Shown piece after piece: positions 39,691 through 52,093 of a DNA stretch of 64,000 bases. The notes under the pieces were generated by a model. The model saw only the letters and a program-made list of their open reading frames with translations. It was not told the DNA's origin and did no database searches. The DNA lies in assembly GCF_023343835.1 (NCBI RefSeq), contig NC_064434.1:19511505-19575504 (forward strand), given 5' to 3'. A program made the position numbers and the translations under genes. This DNA is from Lagopus muta. Taxonomy: Eukaryota > Chordata > Aves > Galliformes > Phasianidae. Every line of letters begins with the position of its first letter. Position 1 is the stretch's first letter.

Positions 39691-40299
39691 CTAATCATAG
39701 CTACGTAGTCAACTCTCAACCAGGACACTCAGTGAGACCACTTGCAGAAGAAAAAAAATAAAAGATAGATGGGTTTCACTAAGATCTGCAGAGACAGGGT
39801 ATAAAAGTATTTTAAGAGATCACTACATACAGAAAACATCAGCCAGATTGTCATTTTTACCAGCTAGCAGGTAGAAAACTGATAAGGACTTCTGGCTAGG
39901 AGGTGTTTTCCATTCCCTTAAACCATTTTCAACAATGCTTACTTCATCTTTTATCATACAATATGGACATTTGTGTTTTAGGTCTTTTGTACTTCTGAAG
40001 GAGTTGCTCAACTGGCCAAGCTGATCGACTTCTTATTTATTTGGCCTACATGCAGAGCTATGGCTAAGAATCAGTGCAAGTTCCAAAAAGACAAAAGATA
40101 CCCTGCTTATACTGCACAGTACAAACAACATGCAGTTGCAGTTACAACACCTATTGACAGACATGTGCAAGACATCACACTGTTCACACATTAGCCGCCC
40201 CTCCAAGAAAACTGAAGAGTATTCAGCTGGCCAGTCAGTCAGCATCTAAAATGCTTTCACTAGGGATTAAACTGTAGAGGCCCTATTACAGTCAATGGA

Positions 40300-43200
40300 A
40301 ATCAACGCACAGCACATCTGATAAGAAAGTTTCATAATACAAGAGCCACATATACTTGGCTTCCAGACAAAAGCAAAGCCACAAATCATCAGTTCAAAGA
40401 CAATCTTCCAGTCAAGTTCACTCACATGTAACTACCAACAGACAAACATATATACAACTTTCCCATTTTTGAAATGGATATGAGGAAGAGAATAAGTATA
40501 CTATGAATACAATTACACACTGTGTTATCCTTGTAGTGTGAACACTTAGGCATCTGTCATATTTATAACAGGGGTACCCCGTCCGAGTCAGAAGAAGAAA
40601 AAGGTTATCATTTTCTCGCTACCAATGAGTTCAGCTCTGCTAAGACTGACATACTCTCATTCCACCACAAACAGTATGAACACAACAGTATGAAAGCAAA
40701 ACACCAGTATGGGTGGCAATCAAATTGATCTTTCCAAAAGATAAAAATAACTGGTACAAAACATACAGAATCTGAGATCCATTCAAAGTACAATTTTACA
40801 TATAGAAGAATGGGAAGTCTCCAATTTCACATTATTTTGCTTTCTGTTCACAGTCTATAAACATCCCTCATCCTGCAGGTGAAGCTATGGTAACAGGTTC
40901 TTATGAGGACAGCTAAACAACAGTGCATGACAAAAGCAGGGACTGAAGGAGCTGTTGCAGAAAACGCAGGGTAGGGCAGACCATCCATCTCTTGAAAGAT
41001 GCCACTGTAGATAAATACAGAGGTCTGGGTCAAAGAGTACGCCCTTCTGCAGATCAGCCACAATATCTTGTTTCCACCTGGCAGTGTTTACCTACAAATG
41101 AATAATTCTGCATACTAAGACTCTCTCTTTTTTTAATTTCAGAAAGTCCTTGTCTCTCAAAGGCACTACTATTCTCCAAAACTCCTTCTTGAGGAATTTA
41201 CCAAGTAGATTTTCAGCTTAACATTTTAAGGTGGAATTCGCTTGCACTTTCAAGCCAGAAAAATCACTAAGGCTAACTCATCTGAAGATGGCAGAAAATA
41301 TTTTGCTTACGGACCCTCACTGAATACACACAATATATTCCACGAGACTCTGGAAGCCCTTCAAGAAGTGTAAACACTAAAAATGGTTTACTTGAGTATT
41401 TTCTACTGTTTAATCAATTTTCCTTATACAGCTTTTACATTCTCCTATTCTGATCAAATGTGAATGACAGCTTAAAGGAAAAAAAGTACATTTCTGGCTG
41501 AATATCCAAACACAGGAACAGTTTTACAATTTATTTCATAGGCATTCTATACACCAGAAAATGTTACTCTCAATAAAGCTACCATCACATATTTAGGTGG
41601 AAAAGGAAGAAACATCCCATTTGGAAATGAAACCGAAGGATAAACTTGTATTCAAGGTCACACAAATTGTGTTTGAGCTACCTGCATGCGAGTACTGCTG
41701 TTAACCTTTATATCATGGGGAGCTTCACAAGAAGCTGAGATGCTGTCATTTTTAATCTGTGTAATACTAACCTCACTATCTTACGGCTTGCATCAAGATC
41801 TCACACATCACTTTCTCCAAAATTTTATCAGCATTCCATGTCCCATTAGACATTAAAATCGGATACTAATTGCCTAGCTTTTACTTGCCTTATTCTTAAT
41901 GCAGTTATTGAATTCTAATAAAGAACTTCCAGCTTTGTGCTATAATGTAGCAGTCCATAAAATTGCATTTCCATTTACCTTTCACCTAGCACTATGCTCT
42001 GTAGTATAAGAGAAACCACTTTGTTACCTGACAGTAATACATTGTTCTCCCTTCTTGGAGGCAACTTTTGAACAAGAGCAACTTATTTAAGTATACAGCT
42101 TAAGATGTCAGTAGAGGAGAAAGGAAACAGTGTCTGCATAACCTACAGCTGTGCATTCACCTAAATTAAGTAGCAAGTCTCAGGAGGCATTGCTGTACCA
42201 CTCAGACTGACCTGCGGCCCCCCAGGCCAATGTGACTCATGGCAATCATAGATTCAAAACTAAGACACGCACAACAGAAAGCAGACATTTGTTTTCCCTT
42301 CTTACCTAAGATGAAACTGACTCAGCTTCAGTAAGCATGATCTCTGTGTCACCCTGCAGCTTCAAATCAGTACGACTGGTGTTACATCTGTCAGCAAGTT
42401 CTGCATGACTGTGTAGTTCAATAAGAATCTGACTAATAGATCGTGCCATCCTGTCTCAACAGAGGCTTTAGAGATCTCTCAGTAGGCCGCTTTAATTGCG
42501 ACTGCAAGCTCCTAGACATCTAATAAACTTGACTTGACATGACACAGATAACAAGAAGTTACACAGCCAACACAGTGAGAACAGCAGGATTTTGTTCCAG
42601 CTGTTCATGAGAACCCTGCCTGCCCCACAGCAAAACCTTGTTAACTGTGTGCACTCACTACTACCCTGGGAAAATAAAGCATCTGCACCGTCGCATCAAT
42701 TTGTGCACACTATCCATGTTTCTAGGTGTGCCATCACACTTTTCTCGTACTGCAGGATCAAACAGATCTCACTCAAAACATCTAAAGGTCTCACACCTAT
42801 CCTTATAAAGAAGAACAAGTTTGATAATTAAAATTAATAAAATCAAACATTCTTGCTACTTTAAGTTGGTCCAAGTGTAATTATTTACTTATTGAGATGA
42901 GAGTTGAAGGGGTGGTGAAGAAGGAAAAAAAAAGTAACCAACCTCAGCAAAGCTCCACAAGCTGTGCACTGCAAACATCACTGGTCACCAAAATCCTACA
43001 AACACTGGCTGCGTAAACTGCCCAAACTTCAGAAAGTTCAAGCCTTACTTTAACCTAGAAACTTCTTCCTGCTTCAGGGAATGCAAAGATTATATGGCCT
43101 GAGAGGAGCAAACTCAAGCACATACATGCAAGCTACAGTTCAAGTAGTAGCCTTTTTCCTTTGAGCAACTACAGTAAGGTTTCTGCTACGTCTTGGAGGG

Positions 43201-43823
43201 TCTTTTTCTATTCTAACTTAGAAACACTGCTGGTATTGGGTGATCCTCTGCTGTGTGCTGCAGGTAGCATGGAAAACAAACTGTAACTCAGCTGCTCGAA
43301 GCACTGCTCTAAGAACAGTTAAACAAGTGAAAAAAGCAATTTGGACTACAGGTTACTGATGAAAAAAAAAAAAAAAAAACAACACAATTTTAAAAAGAAC
43401 TTGCTCTCTCCACTTGAAAGAAACTGAAATGAATTTCAGAATACACATCTTAAAACCTTGAAACTGCCAGAAGTAGTATCACTGAGCATATAGAATACAT
43501 AGAATATAAACAACTGCATGCCCATCTAGCCTTCCTCAGGGAGAAAATACATCACACTCAGCTGTGACTTGAGTATTTGATTGCTGCATAATATCCAGCA
43601 ATTGCTACAGATGTTCCCACGTGCATCTAACAACAAAATCAATATCATGTCAAATAGCCCATCATTATGGAGCTACAATGACAGATTTTCCTTTCTTTCA
43701 AGTAGTTGTAAGGGCACTATAATATAAATCATTAGGCAAGCCATAGAAGTGCAAGTTTCTAGACACTCGTTGGCTATTTTCTTTGAAATCCTTTTGAACT
43801 AGAGACAACCAAAAGCATAAAGG
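40300..43823. other. Unique sequence, first intron of the minus-strand gene model
   Basis: No CR1 or other known repeat seen. One open minus-strand stretch near 42306-42450 ends in a stop immediately before a good donor and was not called an exon. Confidence 0.5.
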
Positions 43824-43889
43824 GGCTGTGAGCAACCTGGTCTAGAAGGAGGTGTCCCCCTTCCAACGCAAACCATTTTATGATTCTAT
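43824..43889 (+). mobile_element. CR1 LINE 3' tail, sense, short
   Basis: gctgtgagcaacctggtcta through ccattttatgattctataag is the last 65 bases of a CR1 copy. Confidence 0.78.
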
Positions 43890-44448
43890 AAGAAATCAAA
43901 TACTGCCCACTGCAAATAGCCTGGTAGATCTTCAAGGATTTCTCCATGAAAAAAAAAAAAAAAAAAAGCCCAAGAACCCTAATCTCAATAAACCCAACAC
44001 CCCCCCTTCCACTGCTAAGAACCCTGAAGGCCGCGTTACATCAGAAACATCACATTCAGTTATCTGCATGTGTTACCCTCACAGACTTCCTAAATACAAA
44101 GCTGGTGGATCTACCACATCTGCCTCTTTGTTCCTACCATGTCAGCCTCCTTCTCTGGCTACATTACTCACTCAGGCTCAAAGCTGAACTCAGCAACAGC
44201 AGCCTACAATTTATTTCCAACCCCTAATAAGTTTTAATGGCAGATTCAACCGTGCTTATTCTAGTGCAGCCTCTACATTTAATCACAGAAAACATTGCTA
44301 TCACCGATTTATTTAGCTGCTATCCAAATAAACAAACCCACTTTCTCAAATAAAGTTTAGATCACTATCAGCCATAATAAATCTTTGGTCACTGACTGCA
44401 AGATGCATTGAGAGCTGCCCAAGAAAAAAGACACCTTTCCCGCCCCTA

Positions 44449-44530
44449 CAAAAAAACAAAAAAACAAAAACCCAAACAAACAAAAAACCAAAAACCACCA
44501 AAGCAAAAAACAACAAAAAAGCCCATCAAC
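44449..44530. repeat. A/C-rich (CAAAA)-like low-complexity tract
   Basis: About 80 bases with almost no G or T, composed of caaaa, caaacaaa and accaaa units. Minus-strand ORFs rich in F, C, W and L over it (44357-44670) are artefacts of this composition. Confidence 0.85.
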
Positions 44531-45961
44531 AAATAAGTAAACAAAGCACCACAAAAACCAAATTCTATAAGCCAACCAAAACACAAAACCACACAGTCAA
44601 TATACCTTCTGTAGAGCACAGACAGCCCTTGCCAGACATCAAACTCCATTTCTAGATCACATTTATTCATAAAAACCTATTAAAAGACACCCTAAAGAAA
44701 AGTGGCTTATCCTTTAAAAAAAAAAAAAAATCCTCACAGGGTTTTCAGAAAAATTACATAGATTAAAAAATAACCCCATTAAGATCTGTAAGGAGAGTTG
44801 CTCTTAATTAGCAAATAGAAAAAAAAAAATGATGCAAGGATCAAGTACATGTATGTAATATAGCCATTGAAATCAAAAGGAAAAAACAACTTAAGAACTA
44901 CAGTTTCCTTCCAACCTTCATACAAGTAGGAGCTTCCTGCCCAAAACCTAAGTTTCACCACAAAAAACACTGAAACAGCACTCTGCAGTGCAATACTCTC
45001 TGTTCAAAATGTTTTTGTTAGTGGAGGTGTTGGCTATCAGTCACCACATTTCCAGTATAACCCCCCCATACAGGAAGCCCGTAGTAGCACTGGATCATCC
45101 TTCACATGGCTTGGTAGCACTTACTAGCAATGAAGGTCAGTGATGTGCAAGGCAGCAATACCAGCACCTCACTGCTTACCCCCTACCAGGCCACCACCAT
45201 GTCAGCCTGTATGGCAGCTTTATCTTGGAACCACACAAGCTTTAATTGATTAATATGATTAATTAATGTGATTAATATGGCTCTGAAGAAGCAACTAATA
45301 ATTAACAGCAATGAAATATGTTGTCCGCTGTGGATAATCATTCTGCCAATAACACATCGAATGAGAACTGCTCAGTGAACCTAGCTCTGCTATGTATCGT
45401 TGATATATATGCAACTGAAAACAAGAAAAACTACACATGCAAACACCACAATAATGAGAACTGTACTTTCCCAGCCCATTCCCAAGTAGATCTCTGCCTA
45501 TAAGCACTGCTGGTTTACTACAAGTTACTTTGATCCTTTCCAGTGACAACTGACCCAAACAAGCTGATGACCAGCCTTTTTATTCTATCTTTTGGCCAAG
45601 TTCAAAGCAAAATTAAAAACTCCAGTGTTCATTTCTAATTCGGACAAAACCAAACAACAATCTTCAGTATCTTCTACTTATTGCCATCAGCAGCAGTGCC
45701 AGTTCGGATGAAGCTGCAGACTCTTCCAACTTTTTTATTTCAACCCAGGTGCCCGCATTGCATGCTATCAGCCTTCTATTCTTTGCTGGATTTTCTGTCC
45801 AATTTCAAACCACCACTGCTTAGAGAGGCACATGAGTGGCTTCTATTGTTAAAGGGTATAAACTATAACTCAAGCAAGATCACCGTAGCTTTTTCTTCCA
45901 CCTTACAGAAAGGAGTGTTTTTCTATTTGATCTCTGGTTTAACGGAGCTGGGGTCAGTTGG

Positions 45962-46112
45962 AATTTCACAGAGTTGTCTGGAAGGAACCTTTAAAGGCCA
46001 TTCAGTGCAACTCCCTGAGGTGAACAGGGACACCACATCCAGGTCAGGTGCTCACAGCCCCATCCAGCCTGACCGTGGGCATCTGCAGGGCTGGGGCCCC
46101 AACACCCGCTAG
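45962..46112 (-). mobile_element. CR1 LINE 3' end, antisense
   Basis: aatttcacagagttgtctgg, then cattcagtgcaactccctga and cacagccccatccagcctga mark an antisense CR1 tail with a divergent subfamily sequence. It lies about 700 bases from the minus-strand ATG, in the first intron of that gene model. Confidence 0.75.
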
Positions 46113-46630
46113 ACAAAACCTGCTCTCCTTCCTCTCGGCCCCAGAGTCCCACGTTTACTAACGAAAACTCTTTTCCCCACTGGCTAACCTTCTCTCTCAA
46201 AACACTCATCTGTCCTCCTGCCTTGCCCTATCAGAAGGCATGCTGCATACACAGTGATCGCTCCGCAGGCTATGGGATGGAGCTGTATCTCGAACCGAGA
46301 GAGCTCTGCTCTGCTTTCGTACCTCCTTCAGAGCTGCCACCGACCTCGCACTCTATCAATCAGGTGAGAGTCGGGTCTGGGACTGTGTGAAAACTTACGT
46401 GTCGCTCACACGGCCACTACAGACGGTACGAACTCAGACGGCCCAGCGCTCAGCCGTACCGTACAACAACCAGCACAGCACTTTACCAAACACCGATGTT
46501 TATAACCGCATTCTTCCAGAGCGAGTTGCGGTCTCACACCCTCAAACGCCGAACGAACCGAACCAAGTCACGTCTCCATAGCAGCCCGGCGCTACAGGGA
46601 ACGGCGGTCAGCGAGCGCAGCGCGGGACTC

Positions 46631-46640
46631 GGGGCGGGCG
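46631..46640 (+). promoter_or_regulatory. GC box (Sp1/KLF-type)
   Basis: The decamer ggggcgggcg matches the Sp1/KLF GC-box consensus. It lies inside the CpG island about 200 bases downstream of the minus-strand ATG, in what would be the first intron of the minus-strand gene. Such motifs are common by chance in CpG islands, so function is inferred. Confidence 0.35.
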
Positions 46641-46825
46641 CGGACACCGACCTGCCACCGCCTGCCACCCCGCTCAGCCCCAGCGGTCCGGGACGAGTCA
46701 GGGCAGGAGGACGGCCGAGCACCGCCGCGAACAGGGCGGAGGCGAGAGACCGCCAGAGCGCCGCCCAGCGCGTTGGGCGACCACCGCCGAGGCCGCCCCG
46801 CTCGCCTCACCTGCCGCAGCCTCAC

Positions 46826-46847
46826 CTTCCTTCCTGCTGAGCGCCAT
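46826..46847 (-). CDS. First coding exon of unidentified minus-strand gene (partial gene)
   Basis: Minus-strand ATG at 46847 in a strong Kozak context (GCC before, G after). It encodes MALSRKE plus one base and runs directly into a donor reading GGTGAGG, leaving the reading frame in phase 1. A second donor 15 bases further (exon end 46811) is also in phase 1, so either gives the same downstream frame and adds five small residues. The exon lies in the CpG island, as expected for a first exon. The next good exon on this strand, 30550-30741, begins with the two bases needed to complete the codon. I do not recognise the protein family. The 5' UTR extends rightwards an unknown distance. Start and donor are read directly; linkage to downstream exons is inferred from phase. 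Confidence 0.5.
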
Positions 46848-46946
46848 GGCCCAGCACGGCCCGACCTAACCGCACAGTCAGCCGGCCCGCGCCCGTCCTC
46901 CTTCCTGTTCCCCGCCGCACCCGTCCGTCAAGAGCTCGAGGTCTCT

Positions 46947-46954
46947 CCATTGGC
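46947..46954 (-). promoter_or_regulatory. Inverted CCAAT box
   Basis: The sequence ccattggc reads as a CCAAT box on the minus strand, about 100 bases upstream of the minus-strand ATG at 46847. This is a typical NF-Y position in CpG-island promoters, and NF-Y boxes are frequent in bidirectional promoters. Assignment rests on the motif and its position only. Confidence 0.45.
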
Positions 46955-47190
46955 TGACACGGCGGCGGGGGGCGTGCCCTCCTCTCGTGGCCCCTCCATC
47001 CCCCCCTTCCCTGCACCGTCTGCCGGCTCCGGTAGGGGGCGCGCGGCCGCGCAGAGCCGCCGGGGGCGCGCGCGGCGGCGGGATGCTGGGCGTAGGGCGC
47101 TGCTGCCGCTGCCGGCCGCGCTCTCCCCGACCCTGAGCCGGCGGCGCCGCCGCGCCCAGCCCGCACCTGCCCGGTGAATAATGCACTAGA

Positions 47191-47208
47191 ATGTCAGCGC
47201 TGAGAAAG
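47191..47208 (+). CDS. Candidate first coding exon of a plus-strand transcript
   Basis: Plus-strand ATG in the CpG island with A at -3, encoding MSALRK and then a donor (AAG then GTAGGC), phase 0. An in-frame stop lies just upstream (atg cac tag). The GC-rich sequence after the donor looks like a typical first intron. If this ATG is the true start, the next exon must begin in phase 0; the candidate at 51936-52093 does so. Alternatively this is a short upstream ORF or 5' UTR of a non-coding transcript. The gene is not recognised. Confidence 0.4.
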
Positions 47209-47800
47209 GTAGGCGGGCGGCGGGGGCCGCCGTCGGGGCGCCGCTGACTGAGGGAAGGGGGCGACGGCACCGCGGGGTCCGGGCGCTGCGCTCGGGGCCG
47301 GGGGGCGTCGGGCGGGAGGTGAGGCGCGGGGCCGGGCGCTCGGTGGCCGTCGGCGGGACGGGGGTGCGGGCAGCGCGCGACCCATGAGGAGACGCCGGCG
47401 GGCTCCGTCCCGCCCGCAGCCCGGTTCGGGCGGCCGTGCCCCACTTCTGGCAGAGGTATCGAAGTGTCGCGGCCTCGACTTGCCGAACTTCCAGCGGCTC
47501 GGCGTCCTCGGCGACGAGCCCGAGGTGCCCCGTTTGGGCCGCTGCAAGAACCGCGGGCAGCGGCGGCCGCGGGCAGCGGAGCTGCGGCGTGTGCTCGGCT
47601 GCGAGCTGAGCGCCGCGCGCTGCGGCTCGGGGGGCGGCGCGGGAGGGAGCGGCTGGCGCGGGGCCGCTGTGGAAAAGTGGCTGTCGTGCCGGGCAGGTGT
47701 TGTTCCGTAACGCGAGTGGACCCGGGGTGCTGTGCTGCCGCACCTGCGCTCGGCTTCGCTTCTGTCTCTGCGTGGTGTCGGAAGAAATAGGTAAAGGAGG

Positions 47801-50800
47801 AAGAGTGAAACTTTTGTACCGCCGCGCTTTCAGCTCTGCAGCAATCCCGTTTTCTAAAAAAAAGCCGTTTCTAAATGAACCTCGCGAAGAATTTTCTTTC
47901 GGTGTTACAAGCTTTAATATCACTGCGTGCGGCTTTTCTTACAAGGCTGGCCGGCTGTTAACATTTGTATTTAACGCGCTGCCGCCGTGCCCTCCCCTCC
48001 TCGTCCCCCCGACTCATTTCGTGTCTTTTCAAGACGTTCACTATGTGGTTAAAATGAATTCCGAGCATGTACAATGGTTTTATGAATTACGATGTTATTA
48101 AGCATTGGAGAGTTAATTCTGGGTGCTGCAGTCAGACCCTGTGTGATCCAACATAATATCCTGAAGTTAAATAATGCACGTATTGTGCTGCCGTTCAGTT
48201 AAATGTGAAGTGAAAACTGGGACTGTCAAATAAATTCGTTGGTTCTGTTATAGATTATTTTTAGCTTTTCATTTTAGTGCTATTAGTGGTATTAATATCT
48301 GGCTATACACTTAGCTACATGCCCTGAAAGCAGTGCTGGGCATAGATTGCTCTTTGTTAACTTTTTAGAATTTGAAGTCCTTGTGCAATTTTTAAGTTTC
48401 TCTGGTACAAAGTGAAGATATGCTTAAAGCAAAACCCTAAGGGCTGCAAAGGAGCCCTCAATAGGCAGCCTGCCCAGCGGAGGTGCTGGGAGAATCTGCG
48501 CAGTCTGTGCAACAGACCGAGCTGCACAGATGAGCCCAAGGCTCCCACATGGGTGCTGGTTCCCCAGTGCTGAGCAGGAGTTTGTGTCAGTGTGGGGGAA
48601 AGGCTCATCAGTATCAGCAGTGATGCTGTGGGCTATGCTGGGCTGTCACAAGCTGCCAAGCCAAGACAGAAATTACACGCGTGGAAGTCCATTGTGACCA
48701 GCTAATAATTATTTCTAGTCAGTTCAAAAATGTAAAGTAAGCTCTCACTGAACAAGTGTGCTGGCTTTAAGGAGCAATGCATTCCTAAATGAGGCGGGCT
48801 GTCACACCTGAGCCTGAGAGCAGCAGGAGACTTCCATCCCCTCTGAGTGCAGTCTGTGGCCAAGGGTACAGTCCTGATAGGGAATATTCTTGGACAATGT
48901 AATGACTGCTTTCAGCCTGACTGGGAGCATTGTCTGGCTAAATTATTAACATAGGAATAGTCACTGGCATAGTTTGGGCTTTGACTAAGGTGTCAAAGCA
49001 ATATTTCACACCTGCCTCTAATAGGCAGGAACTTTTTTTTCCTGTTTGCAATTACACATAGTCAAAGCAATTTTCCTGCATAGCTATGATAGTCCTATGA
49101 GTAGTTTTGTAATAAAAAGAACATTGAAATAAAGACTTGTTTTTTCTGAAGTGCACCATCAGGGGGCTCTTTCAAACTGTATCAGTCAAACAAAAACAGC
49201 TGTTTCAGTTCTACTGTGTGAACAAGACAATTGTTATTAGCTGCTCCAGCTTACCACCAAGTGAAGCAGTTTGTCTAAGCAGGCTTTGGAAACAGGGCAG
49301 CCAGTAGTGCTGAAACTTAGCGTTAACTTGTCGGTAATGATGGAATTGAGGAGAGACTTGCACTTGTTAGAAATATGCTGTATGGGCCAGAATGTCCCAC
49401 CTGATGGTGAACTGTTCTGTTTGATGAATGGGTAGTTTTGTTTGGATAACTAGGGAAAGAAATTAAATGTAGTTTAGTTTGCCTTATGAAAATTCATAGT
49501 CATCCACGAACCATATGGCTTTCCTACCCCTAGTAGGGAAATGTATCTATGCATGGCAGAAAGAGTGTGTCAACAGCTATGATCAAATATAAGTAGAAGT
49601 GGGCAGGAATGATTCAGAATCTCTTTTAAAGTAGACCTGAGACTACAACTTCTCATATTTCAGCCCATATATTCTCCATTATAGAATTATACTTCCCGAA
49701 ACAGATTATAGTTCATCACAGCTACTTTCTGCTGCAGAGGCCAAAATGATTCATTAGAGTAAGTACTGTTCCTTTTACTTTTTTTTTTTTTTTAAAGGAA
49801 ATGTCAAGTGGCAGTTTATTCATTTGGTGCACGCTCAGTTGTGATAAGAGGAAGGGAATCACTGCAGTCAGATTTCTCAGTCAGTGCTTCTACATATTTG
49901 GTCTCACTTTATTCTTTCCTGTTTATCATTTTGATTTTTTCTGTGCACAAGCAAGGGCATTTATCTTCTCTTCGTTTTCCTTGCTTGCTCTTCGTGTTTC
50001 TCTGTCCTTGCCAGTTTTGAAAATTGAACAGATAGCTTCCAGTATGACTTTGACCCTTAGCCCTCAAATTTGTTTATTTATTAATTTTATAACCATTTAT
50101 TCTTATAATCTTGAAAAGTTTCCTTTCCTTACAGTGTATGTGTATGGTAGTATGTATTTGGCACTAAATGTACGAGGCATAATATAGAGGAGGGCTTTTT
50201 TTTTCTCACAAGTACCTGTTGTCTTCAGTAGATGTTCTTAGTGCTATGTGTAGACGCATTGATGGTAATATAACAGAACAAAAATACAGTGAAAGACATA
50301 CATAAATCCAAGAAGGCAATATCAGTAATTTAGAGACTCGGAATTAATATAATGCACAAATAGTACAAGGAGTAGTATACAGCAGAGCTTTTTATCTTTA
50401 CCTCCCCATCGTCCTTCATAGCGGCTCCTTTTCCACCCAAAGTCCTTCCTCTGCTCTTAATCTTGTATCCCCATGTTGAATGTTCTCTTGAAAATTCAAT
50501 TTGCTTTGTCAAAGAAAACCATCCTAGGTTTGTCACATCTACTGAGCTCTATCTTGCAACGACAAATTTTATTCTAGCAAATGTAAAGGTTAAGTCTTGA
50601 TAATAAAATCACAAAGATAGAGAAGGAAACTGGAAGATGAAGGAGCTGAGAATTAGGATTGGACACCAGGTGCTGGTGGGGTTGTCATTGAAGGTGTCTG
50701 TCATCTATAGTTCATCCTGGAGGTGGAGAAGCCTCCAGATGAAGCCTTCCTCAGAAAGGTCCGGCTGCCTTTCTGAGTGAATAACCGTGCTGTGTTGCCC

Positions 50801-51558
50801 TGGAGAGGAAATGGGTCAGTACTGAGAGCAGCAACTCAAAACATTTTTTATTTTTTTTTTTTTGTGCTGCTTCCTAATTATCCTTCTGATCTTTTAATTT
50901 AGGCAACAGTGTGTTTTTTAATAATCTCTAAGGTGTGGGTGAGAATACAAAGTAATTGTTTAAGCTTGCCTGGAATCTAATTGCCCTTAGCATTCATGGG
51001 GTTTTTTAATATGTTGGCTTCATATGAGACTTATTTTTCGTAGTGGAGGTCACCTGAATTAGTTTTCTCTGATTCTTTACTTCTCAACAGCATGACTTGC
51101 ACTGTAAAAAAAATTTAATGCCTTCATGATAATATAAAAATGGAGTATAATGAAATAAAAGTCTTCTGCAATTCTGATAGTCTCACAGTTGGACAGGTGG
51201 GTGACTTTCCATGGAAACTATATGCAGCCTTATTAACAGCACAGCTAATCGACGTGGCCTTTAAGGAAACTGCCCAAATCATTTCACTTTGCACTGCCAT
51301 TTTGGGAGCTCATGCAGCTGTGGGGTACAGGAGTGCGTTACGGTGCTGCTGGGTGTTTTGCTGGCAGCCAAGAGTAGGAGGAACTTCCCCGCTTTCACAC
51401 CTTCCTTCTAGTTTCACATATAGCCCATAAAAATAACACAGAGCAAATGGCTTCAATAGCCACAAGTGGGAGGTTATTTTTGAGCTTTTTTTTTCCTCCC
51501 GAATGGCAAACAGTAGGGAGGGAGTCTTATGATATTACTATTCCTTCTATTTTTCTAG
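47801..51558. other. Unique sequence right of the CpG island
   Basis: Probably first intron of the plus-strand transcript. No repeat family recognised; chance ORFs only, the longest 128 codons at 49801. Confidence 0.5.
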
Positions 51559-51713
51559 AGTAATCTATAAAAGTGGGGGGAAGGACAAAAGAAAAAACAG
51601 AGGATCTTTCACACTCACATTCCTATCGATTTGTGGCTTCATAAGACATTGGAATATGAAGCTACAGAGAATAAATGCTCTTACTCAATCGAATTTGTGC
51701 AAACCGAGCCCAG
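51559..51713 (+). other. Candidate exon on plus strand (155 bp)
   Basis: Bounded by a strong acceptor (TTCCTTCTATTTTTCTAG) and a strong donor (CCCAG then GTAAGA). Only one frame is open across it (entered in phase 2, left in phase 1), giving 51 codons without a conserved look. It contains an in-frame ATG starting MKLQRINALTQ. Its exit phase matches the candidate exon at 59848, but its entry phase does not match the CpG-island first exon, so it may be a non-coding exon or the start of a small ORF. Confidence 0.28.
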
Positions 51714-51935
51714 GTAAGACAAAAGACACTTTGGCTTCATTCGTGTGGAGTGAGATTCTCTCTAAGAGAACCAGCACCAGGCCCACCTTGCGTCCTCTGC
51801 ACCATTGCACTTTTCACTCAAAATGAACACATAAATTCTTGAATTTCAGATGGGTAGCAGTTATCCTCCCTGATGAGAAGAAAGGAGGATGTAGTCGGCT
51901 TTTCTTCCTTTGATTTTCCTTCCTTGAGCTTGCAG

Positions 51936-52093
51936 CCTTTCAAATCCTGTCTGGTTGAAACTACAGGAAGAACCTTCTCCTTTTTTTACACTGGAAAAGG
52001 AGAAGCACAGTGGAGTTTATTGAAAAGTCTGCGCATCTGTGTGAATTCTTCAGGATTCCTTCAAACAGGCTTTCTGTGGAATGATATAGATGA
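51936..52093 (+). other. Candidate exon on plus strand (158 bp)
   Basis: Acceptor TTCCTTCCTTGAGCTTGCAG and donor GATGA then GTAAGTGG. Open from phase 0 to phase 2, so it could follow the MSALRK first exon directly; the reading begins PFKSCLVETTGRTFSFFY. No family recognised. It cannot be joined in frame to the exon candidate at 59848 (phase 1 entry) without another exon between. It overlaps no repeat that I can recognise. Confidence 0.25.

Larger units (their letters stand above)
46400..47800. promoter_or_regulatory. CpG island, probable bidirectional promoter
   Basis: Base composition changes abruptly from AT-rich flanks to very GC- and CpG-rich sequence, densest between about 46590 and 47700. 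The island contains a minus-strand ATG (46847) and a plus-strand ATG (47191), each followed within about 40 bases by a GT splice donor, which is the usual layout of a housekeeping head-to-head gene pair. I see no convincing TATA box. A GC box is present near 46631-46640 and an inverted CCAAT box at 46947-46954. Long ORFs crossing the island on both strands (for example 47186-47923 minus and 46878-47444 minus) are explained by the lack of AT-rich stop codons and are not called as genes. Boundaries are estimated by eye. Confidence 0.85.

Noticed and set aside
39124..39708. Plus-strand ORF of 194 codons
   Set aside because: The second half is antisense CR1 sequence and the first half has no independent support.
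42306..42480. Minus-strand 46-codon ORF (MARSISQILIELHSH...) next to a good splice donor
   Set aside because: The ORF stops with TAG exactly at the donor, has an in-frame stop just upstream of its ATG, and no acceptor gives a frame compatible with the neighbouring exons. Its length is within chance.
44357..44670. Phe/Cys/Trp-rich minus-strand ORFs resembling membrane segments
   Set aside because: They are translations of an A/C-rich low-complexity tract.
45681..46112. Plus-strand ORF of 143 codons
   Set aside because: Its C-terminal third is antisense CR1; no splice or motif evidence for the rest.
46500..47923. Long overlapping ORFs (up to 245 codons) on both strands of the GC-rich region
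   Set aside because: They are Arg/Pro/Ala-rich in all frames, as expected where stop codons are depleted by GC content, and they run across the two apparent first exons and their splice donors.
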